Positions 34,698 through 46,115 of a stretch of DNA of 64,000 nt are shown piece after piece. The DNA lies in assembly GCA_021373185.1 (NCBI GenBank), contig JAJFTF010000011.1, positions 49,046 to 113,045 of the forward strand, written 5' to 3'. The DNA comes from Betaproteobacteria bacterium (GTDB taxonomy: Bacteria; Pseudomonadota; Gammaproteobacteria; Burkholderiales; Sulfuricellaceae). Position numbers and translations under genes: made by a program. Each line of letters opens with the position of its first letter. The stretch's first letter is position 1. The notes below the pieces were generated by a model. It was not told the DNA's origin. It searched no databases and saw only the letters and a list, made by a program, of their open reading frames with translations.

Positions 34698-37355
34698 ATG
34701 TTTCCCGCTTTAACAAGACCGTTTTCCGTAGCCCTACGCACGACACTCTGGCTGGTTCTGATCGCCGCATGGCAAACTGTGGTGGCCGCACCCCAACCCT
34801 CTCCGCCGGAAATCCGCATCGCCGTCCTCGCCAAGCGCGGCGAAGATCGCGCCACGTCATCATGGCAGCCAACGGCGGATTATCTTAATGAAAAACTGCC
34901 CGGCTACCATTTCACGCTCATCCCTCTCGACTTTTCCGACATCAAGCATGCCGTCGCAAACAGCACGGTGGATTTCGTCATTACCAATTCCGGCATGTAC
35001 CTGGATTTCGACATTCAATATGGCGTGAATCGCATCGCCACGCTGAAAAACCGTTGGCGCGACAAGGTATTCACCAAGTTTGGCGGCGTAATTTTCCGGC
35101 GTGCCGACCGACCCGACATTGCCAGTCTCGGCGATCTCAAAGGCAAAACATTTATCGGCGTGGACGAATCCTCGCTAGGCGGCTGGCAGGCCGCCTGGGG
35201 CGCCATGACCGACGCCGGGGTAAACCCCTATCAGGATTTCAAGCGCCTGACCTTCGGCGGCACCCACGACGCGGTCGTCCATGCCGTTCTCGACAAACGG
35301 GCAGACGCGGGAACGGTGCGTTCAGACATTCTCGAACGCATGGCGGCAGAAGGAGAAATTCACCTCGCCGATTTTGTCGTGCTGAATGAAAAAGCCGATC
35401 GCGACAAGGACTTCCCTTTTGCTCTCAGCACCCGGCTTTATCCAGAATGGCCCATTGCCGCACTCAAACGCACCTCGCGCAATCTTGCGGAAGAAGTCGC
35501 CATCGCGCTCATGGCCATGCCTGAAAGCAGTTCTGCGGCCCGCGCATCGTCCAGCGCGGGCTGGACTATCGCCCTCAACTACGAACCGATCAACGAACTG
35601 TATCTGAAACTCCATCTTGGCCCCTACAAGGACGTTGGAGAGATCAGTCTAAAATCCGTGGTGCAGAAATATTACTACCTGATCCTTGCCGCTATTGGCC
35701 TCCTTGTATTTCTGGCTGTATTGGCGGTTTATTTCTACCGCCTTAACCGGAGATTGCGCGAGGTACAAGCACAACTCAAGGCGGAACTCGTCCAGCGGCG
35801 CGAATCTGAAGACGCGCTGCGAATACGCTCGACCGCCATTGAAGCAACCGCCGCCACGGTTTTCATCACCGATCGGAATGGCGTCATCGAGTACGTCAAT
35901 CCGGCGTTCTGCCGCTCCACCGGTTATTCCGCCGAAGAGGCAGTCGGCAGGACACCGGCGATGCTCAAATCCGGCACTCATCCGCCGGAACTCTACAAGG
36001 CCATGTGGGAGACCATTCTGGCCGGCAATGTCTGGCAGGGCGAAGTCACCAATCGGCGCAAGAACGGCGAAACACACATTGATGAGTCCATCATTGCCCC
36101 GGTCAAGGATGAAGAGGGACAAATCATCCGCTTCGTCGCCATAAAATATGACATCACGGCGCGCAAGGCTGCGGAAATGCAGCTTGAACACATCGCACAC
36201 CAGAACCGGCTGATACTCAATACCGTAGCGGAAGGCATTTGCGGTATCGACATGAATGGCAAAACCACCTTCGCCAACAATGCCGCAACGCAAATGCTCG
36301 GCTACAGCCAGGATGAACTCATCGGCCATCCCCTGCACGCCCTGACCCACCACACTCGCGCGGACGGGAGTGCCTTTCCAAAGGAAGAGTGCCCCATCGG
36401 CGACACCATGCGCCACGGCAACATCTATCACATGCCGGACGAGCTGTTTTGGCGTAAGGACGGACAACCATTGCGCGTGGAATCCACTTCAACCCCGATC
36501 ATCACCGGAAGCGGTGAAATTATCGGCGCCGTCGTCTCTTTCCGCGATATCCGACTGCGCATGGAAGCGGAAGAGGCGTTGTGCCGAGCCAAGGAGCAAG
36601 CTGAAATAGCCAGCCAGGCAAAGAGTTCCTTTCTCGCCAACATGAGTCACGAATTGCGTACGCCGCTCAATGCCATCATCGGCTATAGCGAAATCATTGC
36701 AGAAGAACTGCAAGGCAATGAGCAAGCCGAACTGGTGGACGATCTGAACAGGATACGCACCGCCGGGCACCACCTGCTATCCCTGATCAATGACATCCTC
36801 GATCTCTCGAAAATAGAGGCGGGGAAAATGGAGCTTTCGCTTCATGACTTCGACATCGCAGAAATGGTAGGGGATGTCGCTGCGACCATTCGTCCATTGG
36901 CGCAGAAAAACGGCAATACGGTGCAAGTGATATGCCCCCCGGAAGCCGGAACATTTTTCACGGATCACACCAGAGTCAGGCAGGTTTTGCTCAACCTGCT
37001 CAGCAATGCAGCCAAGTTCACCGAAAACGGCACTGTTTCTCTTTGCGTGACCAGGGAAAATACCGAAGGCCTGGAAAAATTGCGCCTTGAAATCTCCGAC
37101 TCCGGCATCGGCATGACCCCGGAACAAGTTGACAAACTGTTTCAGGATTTCACCCAGGCCGATTCATCAACCACCAGAAAATACGGCGGCACCGGGCTGG
37201 GACTCGCCATCAGCCGACGGTTCTGCCGCATGATGGGAGGAGATATTACGGTGACCAGCCATCCCGGCAAAGGGTCCTCTTTTAGCGTAATCCTGCCGGC
37301 GGCACCGCGCGCCAGTCAAACCATCCAGGTCAGCGATGCAGCCGCCATTGATTGA
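34698..37355 (+). CDS. PhnD-like binding domain sensor histidine kinase with two PAS domains
   Basis: An 885-residue membrane kinase. A signal sequence (to about 31) leads to a periplasmic PhnD/SBP-type domain (about 38-290; [39 protein letters not shown]), a TM helix (about 325-347), two PAS/PAC domains (about 370-490 and 500-620), DHp box [17 protein letters not shown] (near 649) and HATPase. The periplasmic part resembles phosphonate/phosphite-type solute-binding proteins fused in place, so it should sense an extracellular ligand. Its stop overlaps the next gene by 20 bp. Confidence 0.92.
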   Translation: MFPALTRPFSVALRTTLWLVLIAAWQTVVAAPQPSPPEIRIAVLAKRGEDRATSSWQPTADYLNEKLPGYHFTLIPLDFSDIKHAVANSTVDFVITNSGMYLDFDIQYGVNRIATLKNRWRDKVFTKFGGVIFRRADRPDIASLGDLKGKTFIGVDESSLGGWQAAWGAMTDAGVNPYQDFKRLTFGGTHDAVVHAVLDKRADAGTVRSDILERMAAEGEIHLADFVVLNEKADRDKDFPFALSTRLYPEWPIAALKRTSRNLAEEVAIALMAMPESSSAARASSSAGWTIALNYEPINELYLKLHLGPYKDVGEISLKSVVQKYYYLILAAIGLLVFLAVLAVYFYRLNRRLREVQAQLKAELVQRRESEDALRIRSTAIEATAATVFITDRNGVIEYVNPAFCRSTGYSAEEAVGRTPAMLKSGTHPPELYKAMWETILAGNVWQGEVTNRRKNGETHIDESIIAPVKDEEGQIIRFVAIKYDITARKAAEMQLEHIAHQNRLILNTVAEGICGIDMNGKTTFANNAATQMLGYSQDELIGHPLHALTHHTRADGSAFPKEECPIGDTMRHGNIYHMPDELFWRKDGQPLRVESTSTPIITGSGEIIGAVVSFRDIRLRMEAEEALCRAKEQAEIASQAKSSFLANMSHELRTPLNAIIGYSEIIAEELQGNEQAELVDDLNRIRTAGHHLLSLINDILDLSKIEAGKMELSLHDFDIAEMVGDVAATIRPLAQKNGNTVQVICPPEAGTFFTDHTRVRQVLLNLLSNAAKFTENGTVSLCVTRENTEGLEKLRLEISDSGIGMTPEQVDKLFQDFTQADSSTTRKYGGTGLGLAISRRFCRMMGGDITVTSHPGKGSSFSVILPAAPRASQTIQVSDAAAID

Positions 37356-38529
37356 AATCGCCGCCACGGTGCTGGTCGTGGATGACGCGGAGGCAAACCG
37401 CGAACTGCTGTCGCGCCGTCTCTGCAAGGAAGGGCACAGTGTCGTTGTTGCGTGTAACGGCGCCGAGGCGCTTGAATTGGTGCGCAAACATAGTTTTGAT
37501 CTCATCCTGCTGGACATCATGATGCCCGACGTGGACGGCTATCAGGTTCTGGAAACGCTGAAAAAAGAAGAAGCCCTGCATCACATTCCGGTCATCATGA
37601 TCACGGCGATCGACGATATTCAAAGCATTGCGCGCTGCATCGAGCTGGGTGCGGAAGATTATCTGTCAAAACCTTTCAACGCCATCCTGCTCCGGGCTCG
37701 CATCACCGCCTGCCTGCAAAAGAAATTCGCGCATGACCTGCAACAGCGTTACCGCAACCGCATTGAGGAACACAACGCTCTGCTGGAAAACCACTTGCAG
37801 CGCCAGACAGAGGAAAACCACCTGGTCGCCCACCTCATGGGAAAAATGATGCATTCGCCGGGCCTGCGCGATGACGACGTACATTACTGGATCAGCGCGT
37901 CAGATCTGGTGAGCGGAGACCTTGTGGCCGCCGCACGCAACAGCCAGGGCAAACTCTTCGTCATGCTGGCCGACGCCACCGGACACGGGCTGCCCGCCGC
38001 GTTAAACCTGCTGCCCGTCAACTGGGTTTTTTACCGTATGGTGGAAAAAGGCTTTCCCGTCCCGATTATCGTTGAAGAAATGAACCGCGCCGTCAAGCAG
38101 CAATCGCCGCCAGATCGATTTGTGGCGGCGATTGTTGCCAGCATCGACACCGAAAACCGCATCATCGAATTGTGGAACGGCGGCATGCCGCCTGCCATGT
38201 TCTGCGACCATGCCGGAACGGTGACGCGCACCTTCCCCGCCACTTCCTTTCCACTCGGCATCGTCGGCGACGGCTTCCCGACGCGCAGTGAAATCTACCA
38301 ATGGAACGACGACGGACAGCTTGTCATGTTTTCCGACGGCCTGCTCGAAGCCGAGGACGACCAGGGTATGCACTTCGGCCTTCAGCACCTGACCATGGCG
38401 CTGGGCGAAGCCCCCCATGACAAACGGTTTGACAATCTGGTCGAGCGCCTGCACCGCCACTTGGGCGAAAAAAGCGCCCACGACGACGTTTCACTCTTGA
38501 TGACCCGTTGCATAACCGCCGAGGCATGA
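37336..38529 (+). CDS. Response regulator with PP2C (SpoIIE/RsbU-type) phosphatase
   Basis: A 397-residue protein: receiver ([12 protein letters not shown] in [17 protein letters not shown]) at about 10-130, a coiled-coil linker, then a PP2C-type phosphatase ([29 protein letters not shown] split over about 192-220, [18 protein letters not shown]). The metal-binding aspartates in SGD, ADATGHG, SDG and DDVS are present, so it is probably active. Such proteins act on anti-anti-sigma factor partners, yet no STAS or anti-sigma gene is in this operon. Confidence 0.93.
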   Translation: MQPPLIEIAATVLVVDDAEANRELLSRRLCKEGHSVVVACNGAEALELVRKHSFDLILLDIMMPDVDGYQVLETLKKEEALHHIPVIMITAIDDIQSIARCIELGAEDYLSKPFNAILLRARITACLQKKFAHDLQQRYRNRIEEHNALLENHLQRQTEENHLVAHLMGKMMHSPGLRDDDVHYWISASDLVSGDLVAAARNSQGKLFVMLADATGHGLPAALNLLPVNWVFYRMVEKGFPVPIIVEEMNRAVKQQSPPDRFVAAIVASIDTENRIIELWNGGMPPAMFCDHAGTVTRTFPATSFPLGIVGDGFPTRSEIYQWNDDGQLVMFSDGLLEAEDDQGMHFGLQHLTMALGEAPHDKRFDNLVERLHRHLGEKSAHDDVSLLMTRCITAEA

Positions 38530-39641
38530 CGATGAGCCCATCACCCTACTCCCTCCTGATCGTTGACGACATGGAGGTCAACCGCACCCTGCTGGATCGT
38601 CTCCTGAAAAAGGACAATTTCCATCTGTCATTCGCCGAAGACGGCCATGAGGCGCTGGAAAAAATACGTGTCGGCAATTTCGATCTGGTGCTCCTCGACA
38701 TCATGATGCCGAACCTCGACGGCATCCAGGTTCTATCCAGCCTGAAAACGGACGAAAAGCTGCGTCATATCCCGGTCATCATGATCTCCGCGCTGAATGA
38801 AATGGACAATGTGGTGCGCTGCATTGAAATGGGCGCGGAGGACTACCTACCCAAGCCGTTCAATCGCATCCTGCTCCGCGCACGCGTCAATGCCAGCCTT
38901 GAAAAAAAACGCGTCCATGACCTCACTGAAGACTACCGTCGGCGCATCGAGGGGCACAACAGCGAGCTGAAAACCAGGGTGCGCGAACAAGTCAGGGAAA
39001 TCGCTTCCACCCAGCTCGCAACCATATTTGCCATGTCCAAACTGGCCGAATCACGCGACCCGGAAACCGGCCAGCATCTGGAAAGGGTGCGGGAATACTG
39101 CGTCATTCTGGCAATCAAGCTGAACCAGGGAAAGTATTTCAACATCGACGCAGACTTTATCGAGAATATCTATGCCGCCAGCCCGTTACACGATATCGGC
39201 AAGGTCGGCGTGCCGGATCATGTCCTGCTGAAACCGGGGAAACTGACCGATGAAGAACGCACACTGATGGAGACCCACTCCACGGTAGGCGCAGAAACCC
39301 TGCGTGCCGTGAACGACCAGCATCCCGGCAACGCATTTGTCAGCATGGGCATTGATATTGCCGAAAGCCACCACGAAAAATGGGACGGCAGCGGCTATCC
39401 GCAAAAATTGAGTGGCGACGCCATCCCGCTGTCAGCGCGCATTGTCGCCCTGGCAGACGTGTACGACGCCCTCACATCAAAGCGTTGCTACAAGGATGCA
39501 TTCAGCCACGAAAAGGCCGTCGGGATTATTCAAAGTGAGAACGGACGCCATTTCGACCCGCGTTTGGTGGAAGCATTCTGCCTGATCGAGCAGGAATTCA
39601 AGGCGATTCAGACATTTCATTACGAGGAAGGCGAAGAATAA
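38526..39641 (+). CDS. Response regulator with HD-GYP c-di-GMP phosphodiesterase
   Basis: A 371-residue protein: receiver (LIVDDMEVNRT, D in LVLLDIMMPN, YLPKPFN) at about 7-125, coiled coil, and an HD-GYP domain with HDIGKVGVPD and HHEKWDGSGYP, so the catalytic residues are intact. It should degrade c-di-GMP upon phosphorylation. Its receiver resembles that of the preceding PP2C regulator (same spacing and AEDYLxKPFN motif), suggesting both answer to the same kinase. ATGA overlap with the PP2C gene; ATG at 38532 is an alternative. Confidence 0.93.
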   Translation: MTMSPSPYSLLIVDDMEVNRTLLDRLLKKDNFHLSFAEDGHEALEKIRVGNFDLVLLDIMMPNLDGIQVLSSLKTDEKLRHIPVIMISALNEMDNVVRCIEMGAEDYLPKPFNRILLRARVNASLEKKRVHDLTEDYRRRIEGHNSELKTRVREQVREIASTQLATIFAMSKLAESRDPETGQHLERVREYCVILAIKLNQGKYFNIDADFIENIYAASPLHDIGKVGVPDHVLLKPGKLTDEERTLMETHSTVGAETLRAVNDQHPGNAFVSMGIDIAESHHEKWDGSGYPQKLSGDAIPLSARIVALADVYDALTSKRCYKDAFSHEKAVGIIQSENGRHFDPRLVEAFCLIEQEFKAIQTFHYEEGEE

Positions 39642-39701
39642 ACAGGATCAAATCCGCCGGATAAGTTTCCGTGTCGGGCAAAAAGCCCAAAATCGGGATA
39701 A

Positions 39702-40040
39702 CTAAACCTTTTCATCCAACGTAGTGGCAATATCCTTGCTACGCCCGCTTCTTTTCCGTCTTTCCTCCCCGCTGCGAGTATCCAGAACAGGATGCACATG
39801 CAACAGACGACGGCACCATTTGCGCCGATCCGCGATAGTACGCGTCTCCTGCACCACCGATTCGACAACCGGTTCAACCGATTCTTCTACCGGCCTGACC
39901 TTGCGCCGGAAACGGGGAAACACCTGAGGGACGCGCATGCGCGCTTCAACCCGCCGCACTTGACGGATCGCCCGGACAGGCCGGGGCTCTTCTTCTCCGA
40001 CCGGAGCGACGACAGGTGGCAGGCTGGGAACGAAACGCAT
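39702..40040 (-). CDS. Small basic unknown protein
   Basis: A 112-residue Arg-rich protein facing the HD-GYP gene. The N-terminal half is low complexity (Pro/Val/Arg); the end TRTIADRRKWCRRLLHV and RSGEERRKRSGRSKDI looks like a conserved small domain of unknown function found in related bacteria. AAGGAG lies 8 bases before ATG 40040, which favours it over a start at 40058. Confidence is moderate because of the biased composition. Confidence 0.6.
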   Translation of the reverse strand: MRFVPSLPPVVAPVGEEEPRPVRAIRQVRRVEARMRVPQVFPRFRRKVRPVEESVEPVVESVVQETRTIADRRKWCRRLLHVHPVLDTRSGEERRKRSGRSKDIATTLDEKV

Positions 40041-40106
40041 GATCACGACTCCTTGCAAGATACAAATATAGCCTTATCCGCCCTGTCTATCAACTCGCGA
40101 AACGGC

Positions 40107-40112
40107 TATAAT
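40107..40112 (+). promoter_or_regulatory. Candidate -10 element of prfC
   Basis: TATAAT lies 17-36 bases before the possible prfC starts (ATG at 40130 or 40148). No clear -35. Confidence 0.3.
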
Positions 40113-40147
40113 GCCGCCTCTTTTACTTGATGAAACAGTCCGTTGCC

Positions 40148-41722
<1,575 letters not shown>

Positions 41723-41735
41723 GTTCGCAGAATCT

Positions 41736-41815
41736 GTAGGTTGGGGTAAGCGTAGCGCACCCCAGCAGGAGCGGGAACCGAATCGCTGGGGTTCGGTTCA
41801 CTCACCCCAGCCTAC
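41736..41815. repeat. Intergenic palindromic repeat after prfC
   Basis: Ends GTAGGTTGGGGT and ACCCCAGCCTAC are complementary but for one base; inside are two more pairs, CCCAGC/GCTGGG (41761-41766, 41785-41790) and AACCGAA/TTCGGTT (41776-41782, 41792-41798). Same general style (GTAGG..., ...CCTAC) as the repeat in ygiQ at 29016. It may double as a transcription or mRNA end for prfC. Confidence 0.65.
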
Positions 41816-41972
41816 GAGCTTGTGGGCGAGGGGACGTCCGGGTTTTACGGCTAATCAGGTAATATTTTGGCATTTGTTGATTCAACTCAACAAAGAGGCT
41901 TGTTCGGCACATCTTTGATGGCATAATTGCGGCGTCTTGCCAGTAAATACCCCGCAATAAGCGCCTGCCATC

Positions 41973-43994
41973 ATGATAATAAGAACCAAGCCCCTCGGAA
42001 TACCGCGTCTGCTGTTTTTCCCCGCCTATCTGTTGCTCCAATCCACAGGCTGTTTCGCCACACCCTCGGAGATGAAGGCCGGCGATGCACCGTCGCTTGC
42101 CGATTATTCGCTGGAACAGTTGATGGACGTGAGCGTGGAAGTCACTTCGGCGGCGCGCAAACCGCAGAAACTGGAAGATACCGCCGCCGCCATCCATGTC
42201 ATCACTCAGGAAGACATCCGCCGCTCCGGCATGACCAACCTGCCCGAGTTATTGCGAATGGTGCCGGGCATGCAGGTGGCGCGCATCGACGGCTCCACCT
42301 GGGCCATCAGCAGCCGCGGCTTCAACGCCAAGAACAGCGACAATCTGCTGGTGATGCTGGACGGACGCGTCCTGCAGACGCCAACCTTCACCGGCGTGTA
42401 TTGGGATGCCATGGATGTGGTGCTGGAGGACATCGAGCGCATCGAGGTGGTACGCGGCCCCGGCGGCACGTTATGGGGAGCGAACGCGGTTTCCGGCGTG
42501 ATCAATATCACCTCCAAATCCGCCTCGGCGACCCAGGGCGGCATGGCAAGCGGTGGCGGCGGCAACTACGAGCGCCAAGGGACAATGCGCTACGGCGGTA
42601 AAATCGGGGAAGACGGCCACTTCCGCATCTATGCCCGAGACATCGGCCAGGACAATTTCAAGCCTTCGTCCAGCACGGCGCATGACCAGCGCGATCTGCG
42701 CAGCGCCGGTTTCCGGGCGGATTGGGGGCTGACCGGCGGCAATTCGCTGACCGTGCAGGGCGACACTTATACCAGCGATTCCGACCACACCGGCTCGACC
42801 ATAACCCTTGCTCCGCCCGCCAGCACGCCCGTCGGCTACACCATCGACCAGAAGGGCGGCAACCTGCTGACCCGCTGGAAGCACGCGCTGTCCGCCACCT
42901 CGGAATGGACGACCCAGTTCTATTACGATTATTACGAACGGCGCTACCAGAATATCGGCGAACGGCGCGACACTTACGACCTGGATTTCCAGCACCGCTT
43001 CCTGCTGGGCGACGCGCACGACATCGTATGGGGACTCGGCTATCGCCAGACCAGCGATCAAATGGAGAATACTTTCGTGGTGTCGTTCAATCCGGCGAGC
43101 CGCACTGACAATGTCGTCAGCACTTTTTTCCAGGACGAGATCGCGCTGAGCAGAGATAGCCTGTACCTGACCGTCGGCTCCAAATTCGAACACAACCACT
43201 ACTCCGGTTTCGAGTATCAGCCCAACCTGCGCCTGCGCTGGAAGATCGACGAACGGCATACCGCCTGGACAGCGGTGTCCCGCGCCGTGCATACGCCTTC
43301 CCGCACCGATGCCAATGGGCAAGTCGCTGCCACGGCTACGCCGGCAGGTGTCTTGCTGCTGCAAGGCAACCCGGAGATAAAATCCGAGCATGTGCTGACC
43401 TATGAAGCGGGTTACCGCATCCGTCTGAGCGAACGCTCGCAAATGGATGCCGCCGTTTTTTACGCCGAGCATAACGACCTGATGACGATCGAACCGGCGG
43501 CATCCTATCTCGTGGCTGGCCCGCCGGCCTATACGGCCCTGCCGCGCGTGTTTTTCAACAAGGCAAGCGCCACCACCCGCGGGCTGGAGTGGAACGGCAG
43601 TTGGCGCCCGACCGACAAGTGGCAATTCAAGGCCGCTTATACCTGGCTGAAAATGGACATCCACCGCAACGCAGACAGCGGCGATACCTCCATCGAGAGC
43701 GAGGTTGGGCGGTCGCCGCAAAACCAGTTCCAGCTTCAGGTGTTCCACTCCCCGACCGCCAAAATCGACCTGAGCGCCTCGCTCTACTATGTGGACAGCC
43801 TGCCCAGCCTCAACATCCCCGCCTACACGCGCATGGATGCGCGCGTGGGCTGGCGCGTCCAGCGCGATCTGGAACTCAGTTTGACGGGGCGCAACCTGTT
43901 CGATCCAAGCCATCCCGAGTTCATCAACTCGTCGGGGCCGAGAACCACGGAAATTCCGCGCAGTGTCTTCGGAGCGGCTACATGGCGGTTTTAA
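41973..43994 (+). CDS. TonB-dependent outer-membrane receptor
   Basis: A 673-residue protein: signal peptide (to about 29), plug domain (VEVTSAARKPQKLED, AIHVITQEDIRRSG, LPELLRMVPGMQV, IERIEVVRGPGGTLWGANAVSGVINI) and a C-terminal 22-strand barrel ending in FGAATWRF with terminal aromatic. The plug is of the colicin I/BtuB type. Substrate unknown: no siderophore or vitamin B12 gene is near. The two following genes are a YfiR-like protein and a kinase, so it may act as a signalling receptor as much as a transporter. Confidence 0.92.
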   Translation: MIIRTKPLGIPRLLFFPAYLLLQSTGCFATPSEMKAGDAPSLADYSLEQLMDVSVEVTSAARKPQKLEDTAAAIHVITQEDIRRSGMTNLPELLRMVPGMQVARIDGSTWAISSRGFNAKNSDNLLVMLDGRVLQTPTFTGVYWDAMDVVLEDIERIEVVRGPGGTLWGANAVSGVINITSKSASATQGGMASGGGGNYERQGTMRYGGKIGEDGHFRIYARDIGQDNFKPSSSTAHDQRDLRSAGFRADWGLTGGNSLTVQGDTYTSDSDHTGSTITLAPPASTPVGYTIDQKGGNLLTRWKHALSATSEWTTQFYYDYYERRYQNIGERRDTYDLDFQHRFLLGDAHDIVWGLGYRQTSDQMENTFVVSFNPASRTDNVVSTFFQDEIALSRDSLYLTVGSKFEHNHYSGFEYQPNLRLRWKIDERHTAWTAVSRAVHTPSRTDANGQVAATATPAGVLLLQGNPEIKSEHVLTYEAGYRIRLSERSQMDAAVFYAEHNDLMTIEPAASYLVAGPPAYTALPRVFFNKASATTRGLEWNGSWRPTDKWQFKAAYTWLKMDIHRNADSGDTSIESEVGRSPQNQFQLQVFHSPTAKIDLSASLYYVDSLPSLNIPAYTRMDARVGWRVQRDLELSLTGRNLFDPSHPEFINSSGPRTTEIPRSVFGAATWRF

Positions 43995-44010
43995 CCCCTA
44001 TCGCCCCACC

Positions 44011-44559
44011 ATGCTAGGCGGAACTCGTCACAACATTTTGGCGGCCATGCGGCGGCTGTGCGGCATGGTGCTGTTGCTGGCGCTGACCCCGGCACACGCC
44101 GGCCCGTCCGAATACGAGATCAAGGCCGCGTTCATTTACCAGATCGCCAAATTCGTCGACTGGCCGGCTTCCAGCGCGCCGCTACGCTTGTGCGTTGTCG
44201 GCGGCAATCCGTTCGGGGCGGCGCTGAATACCATTCGCGGCAAACCGGTCAACGAACGAAAACTGGAAGTGGCACTACTCGACACGGGAGCGGACCCCCG
44301 CGAATGCGCCATGTTGTTTGTCGCCGCCCCGGCGGAGCGGCATCTCGAACGCATCGCCGCTATTTCACGCGGCGCCGGCATGTTGACGATCGGCGATACG
44401 GAAGGATTCGCCAAACGCGGCGCGATGGTCAATTTCTTCCTGGAAAACGGGAAAGTCCGCTTCGAAATCAACCTGGATGCCGCCCGGCAGGGCGGCCTGC
44501 AAATCAGTTCGAAACTCCTGTCGCTCGCCAGAGTCGTCGATTTTCAGCTAGATCGCTAA
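44011..44559 (+). CDS. YfiR-family periplasmic protein (DUF4154)
   Basis: A protein of 182 residues if it starts at 44011, 170 from 44047. A cleavable signal peptide (MRRLCGMVLLLALTPAHA) begins at 44047, so the later ATG may be the true start. The mature part has YEIKAAFIYQIAKFVDWPAS, LRLCVVGGNPFG, RGKPVNERKLEV, GMLTIGDTEGFAKRGAMVNFFLENGKVRFEINL, split family motifs of YfiR. In Pseudomonas YfiR holds the YfiN sensor in check from the periplasm. Here a CHASE8-like kinase follows by 7 bp, so YfiR probably controls that kinase. Confidence 0.9.
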   Translation: MLGGTRHNILAAMRRLCGMVLLLALTPAHAGPSEYEIKAAFIYQIAKFVDWPASSAPLRLCVVGGNPFGAALNTIRGKPVNERKLEVALLDTGADPRECAMLFVAAPAERHLERIAAISRGAGMLTIGDTEGFAKRGAMVNFFLENGKVRFEINLDAARQGGLQISSKLLSLARVVDFQLDR

Positions 44560-44566
44560 TCGCCCG

Positions 44567-46102
44567 ATGAACCTGTTCGAAAATCTCCCCATAAAACGCA
44601 AGCTGATGCTGATCGGCCTGATCACCAACGGCGTGGCGGTGGTGATTCTCAGCCTGGCCCTGGGCGTGGGGGAATGGGCAAGCTACCGCAGCCGGGCGAT
44701 AACCACTCTGGCGGTACACGCCGGCGTGATCGCCGACAATGCAGCGCCTGCCCTGATGTTTTCCGACGAAAAAACCGCGCACGAAGTGCTGGCGCGGCTT
44801 GGCACCGAGACCACTATCGTTTACGCCCTATTGCAGGGCAAGAACGGCGGCATCACGACGAAATTTCAGGCCCATGGGCAAAGAAGACCGCCCCCGGCCC
44901 TGCCTGCAGCGAATGAATACCTGTTTTTTGCCGACCAATTGATCTATGCCAAGAACGTGGTTCACTCGGGAGAAACCGTCGGCATCCTGTATCTGCAATC
45001 CGATTTGAGCAGTATCTATTGGGAATTATTGAAGAAACTTTCCTTGATCGCCGCCGCGATGACGGTATCGCTGGCATTCGCGTTATACCTGTTCGTCCGC
45101 TTCCAGAAAGCCATCACCGCCCCCATCCAGAATCTGGTGACAACGATGACGCTGGTCACACAGAAAAACGATTATTCGACACGGGCGCCAGTGCAGGGCG
45201 GTGACGAATTCGGCGTGCTGGCGCAAGGCTTCAATACCATGCTCGACGCCATCGAGGAAAGGGGCGCGACGCTCGCCGATTACCAGGCAGGGCTGGAAGA
45301 AGCGGTGAGACAGCGCACCGAGGAACTGAAGCAGCTCAACGAATCGCTGGAGCGGCGGGTGCAGGAAGAGGTGGCGAAAAACCGTGAAAAGGATCACCTG
45401 CTGATTCAGCAATCCCGTCTCGCGGCAATTGGCGAAATGATCGGCAACATCGCCCATCAATGGCGCCAGCCGATCAACGCGCTGACCTTGCTGCTTGCCA
45501 ACATCAAGGATGCCTACGAGTTCAACGAACTGGATAAGGATTACCTCGACAAGTCGGTGAATACCGGCCAAACCATCATCCAGCGCATGTCCACCACCAT
45601 CGACGATTTCCGCAATTTCTTCCGTCCCAACAAGGAGAAAGTTCGCTTCAGCGTGAACGAAGCGGTTGCGGATGCCCTGAACATCCTGGAAGCAGCTTTC
45701 AAGAACGGCAACATTGCCGTTTCGATGAAAGAGGTCGAAGACGTTATGGCCTACGGCTTTCGTAACGAATTTTCCCAGGTATTGCTCAATCTCCTGACCA
45801 ATGCCAAGGAAGCCATCCAGCAAAAAAGGCTCGTTGATGGATCGATCCGTATTGCGATTTCCGGCAAGACCGGACAGGCTGTCGTCGTGATCGAGGACAA
45901 CGCCGGCGGCATTCTGCCCGACATTCTGCCCCGGATTTTCGACCCCTATTTCACCACCAAGGAAAAAGGCACCGGCATCGGCCTTTACATGTCGAAAATG
46001 ATTATCGAGCACAGCATGAACGGCAGCATCGAAGCGTTCAATATCGAAGGCGGCACCCAATTTGTCGTCGCCGTTCCTGTTGAAGAGACCTCTGGCAACT
46101 AA
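44567..46102 (+). CDS. CHASE8-like sensor histidine kinase
   Basis: A 511-residue kinase: TM1 (about 14-34), a short periplasmic domain of the CHASE8 type (ADNAAPALMFSDEKTAHEVLARL), TM2 (about 160-180), HAMP (183-235), coiled coil, DHp box GNIAHQWRQPINAL (phosphoacceptor near 298), HATPase (DNAGGILPDIL, GTGIGLYMSKMI). CHASE8 is the domain of YfiN, the partner of YfiR. Here it is fused to a kinase in place of GGDEF. No receiver gene follows. Its DHp and HATPase are close to those at 12471. Confidence 0.93.
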   Translation: MNLFENLPIKRKLMLIGLITNGVAVVILSLALGVGEWASYRSRAITTLAVHAGVIADNAAPALMFSDEKTAHEVLARLGTETTIVYALLQGKNGGITTKFQAHGQRRPPPALPAANEYLFFADQLIYAKNVVHSGETVGILYLQSDLSSIYWELLKKLSLIAAAMTVSLAFALYLFVRFQKAITAPIQNLVTTMTLVTQKNDYSTRAPVQGGDEFGVLAQGFNTMLDAIEERGATLADYQAGLEEAVRQRTEELKQLNESLERRVQEEVAKNREKDHLLIQQSRLAAIGEMIGNIAHQWRQPINALTLLLANIKDAYEFNELDKDYLDKSVNTGQTIIQRMSTTIDDFRNFFRPNKEKVRFSVNEAVADALNILEAAFKNGNIAVSMKEVEDVMAYGFRNEFSQVLLNLLTNAKEAIQQKRLVDGSIRIAISGKTGQAVVVIEDNAGGILPDILPRIFDPYFTTKEKGTGIGLYMSKMIIEHSMNGSIEAFNIEGGTQFVVAVPVEETSGN

Positions 46103-46115
46103 TCCCAAACGGCGA

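Noticed and set aside
39676..39694. Terminator GGGC-AAAAA-GCCC after the HD-GYP gene
   Set aside because: The stem has only four base pairs and there is no T-run.
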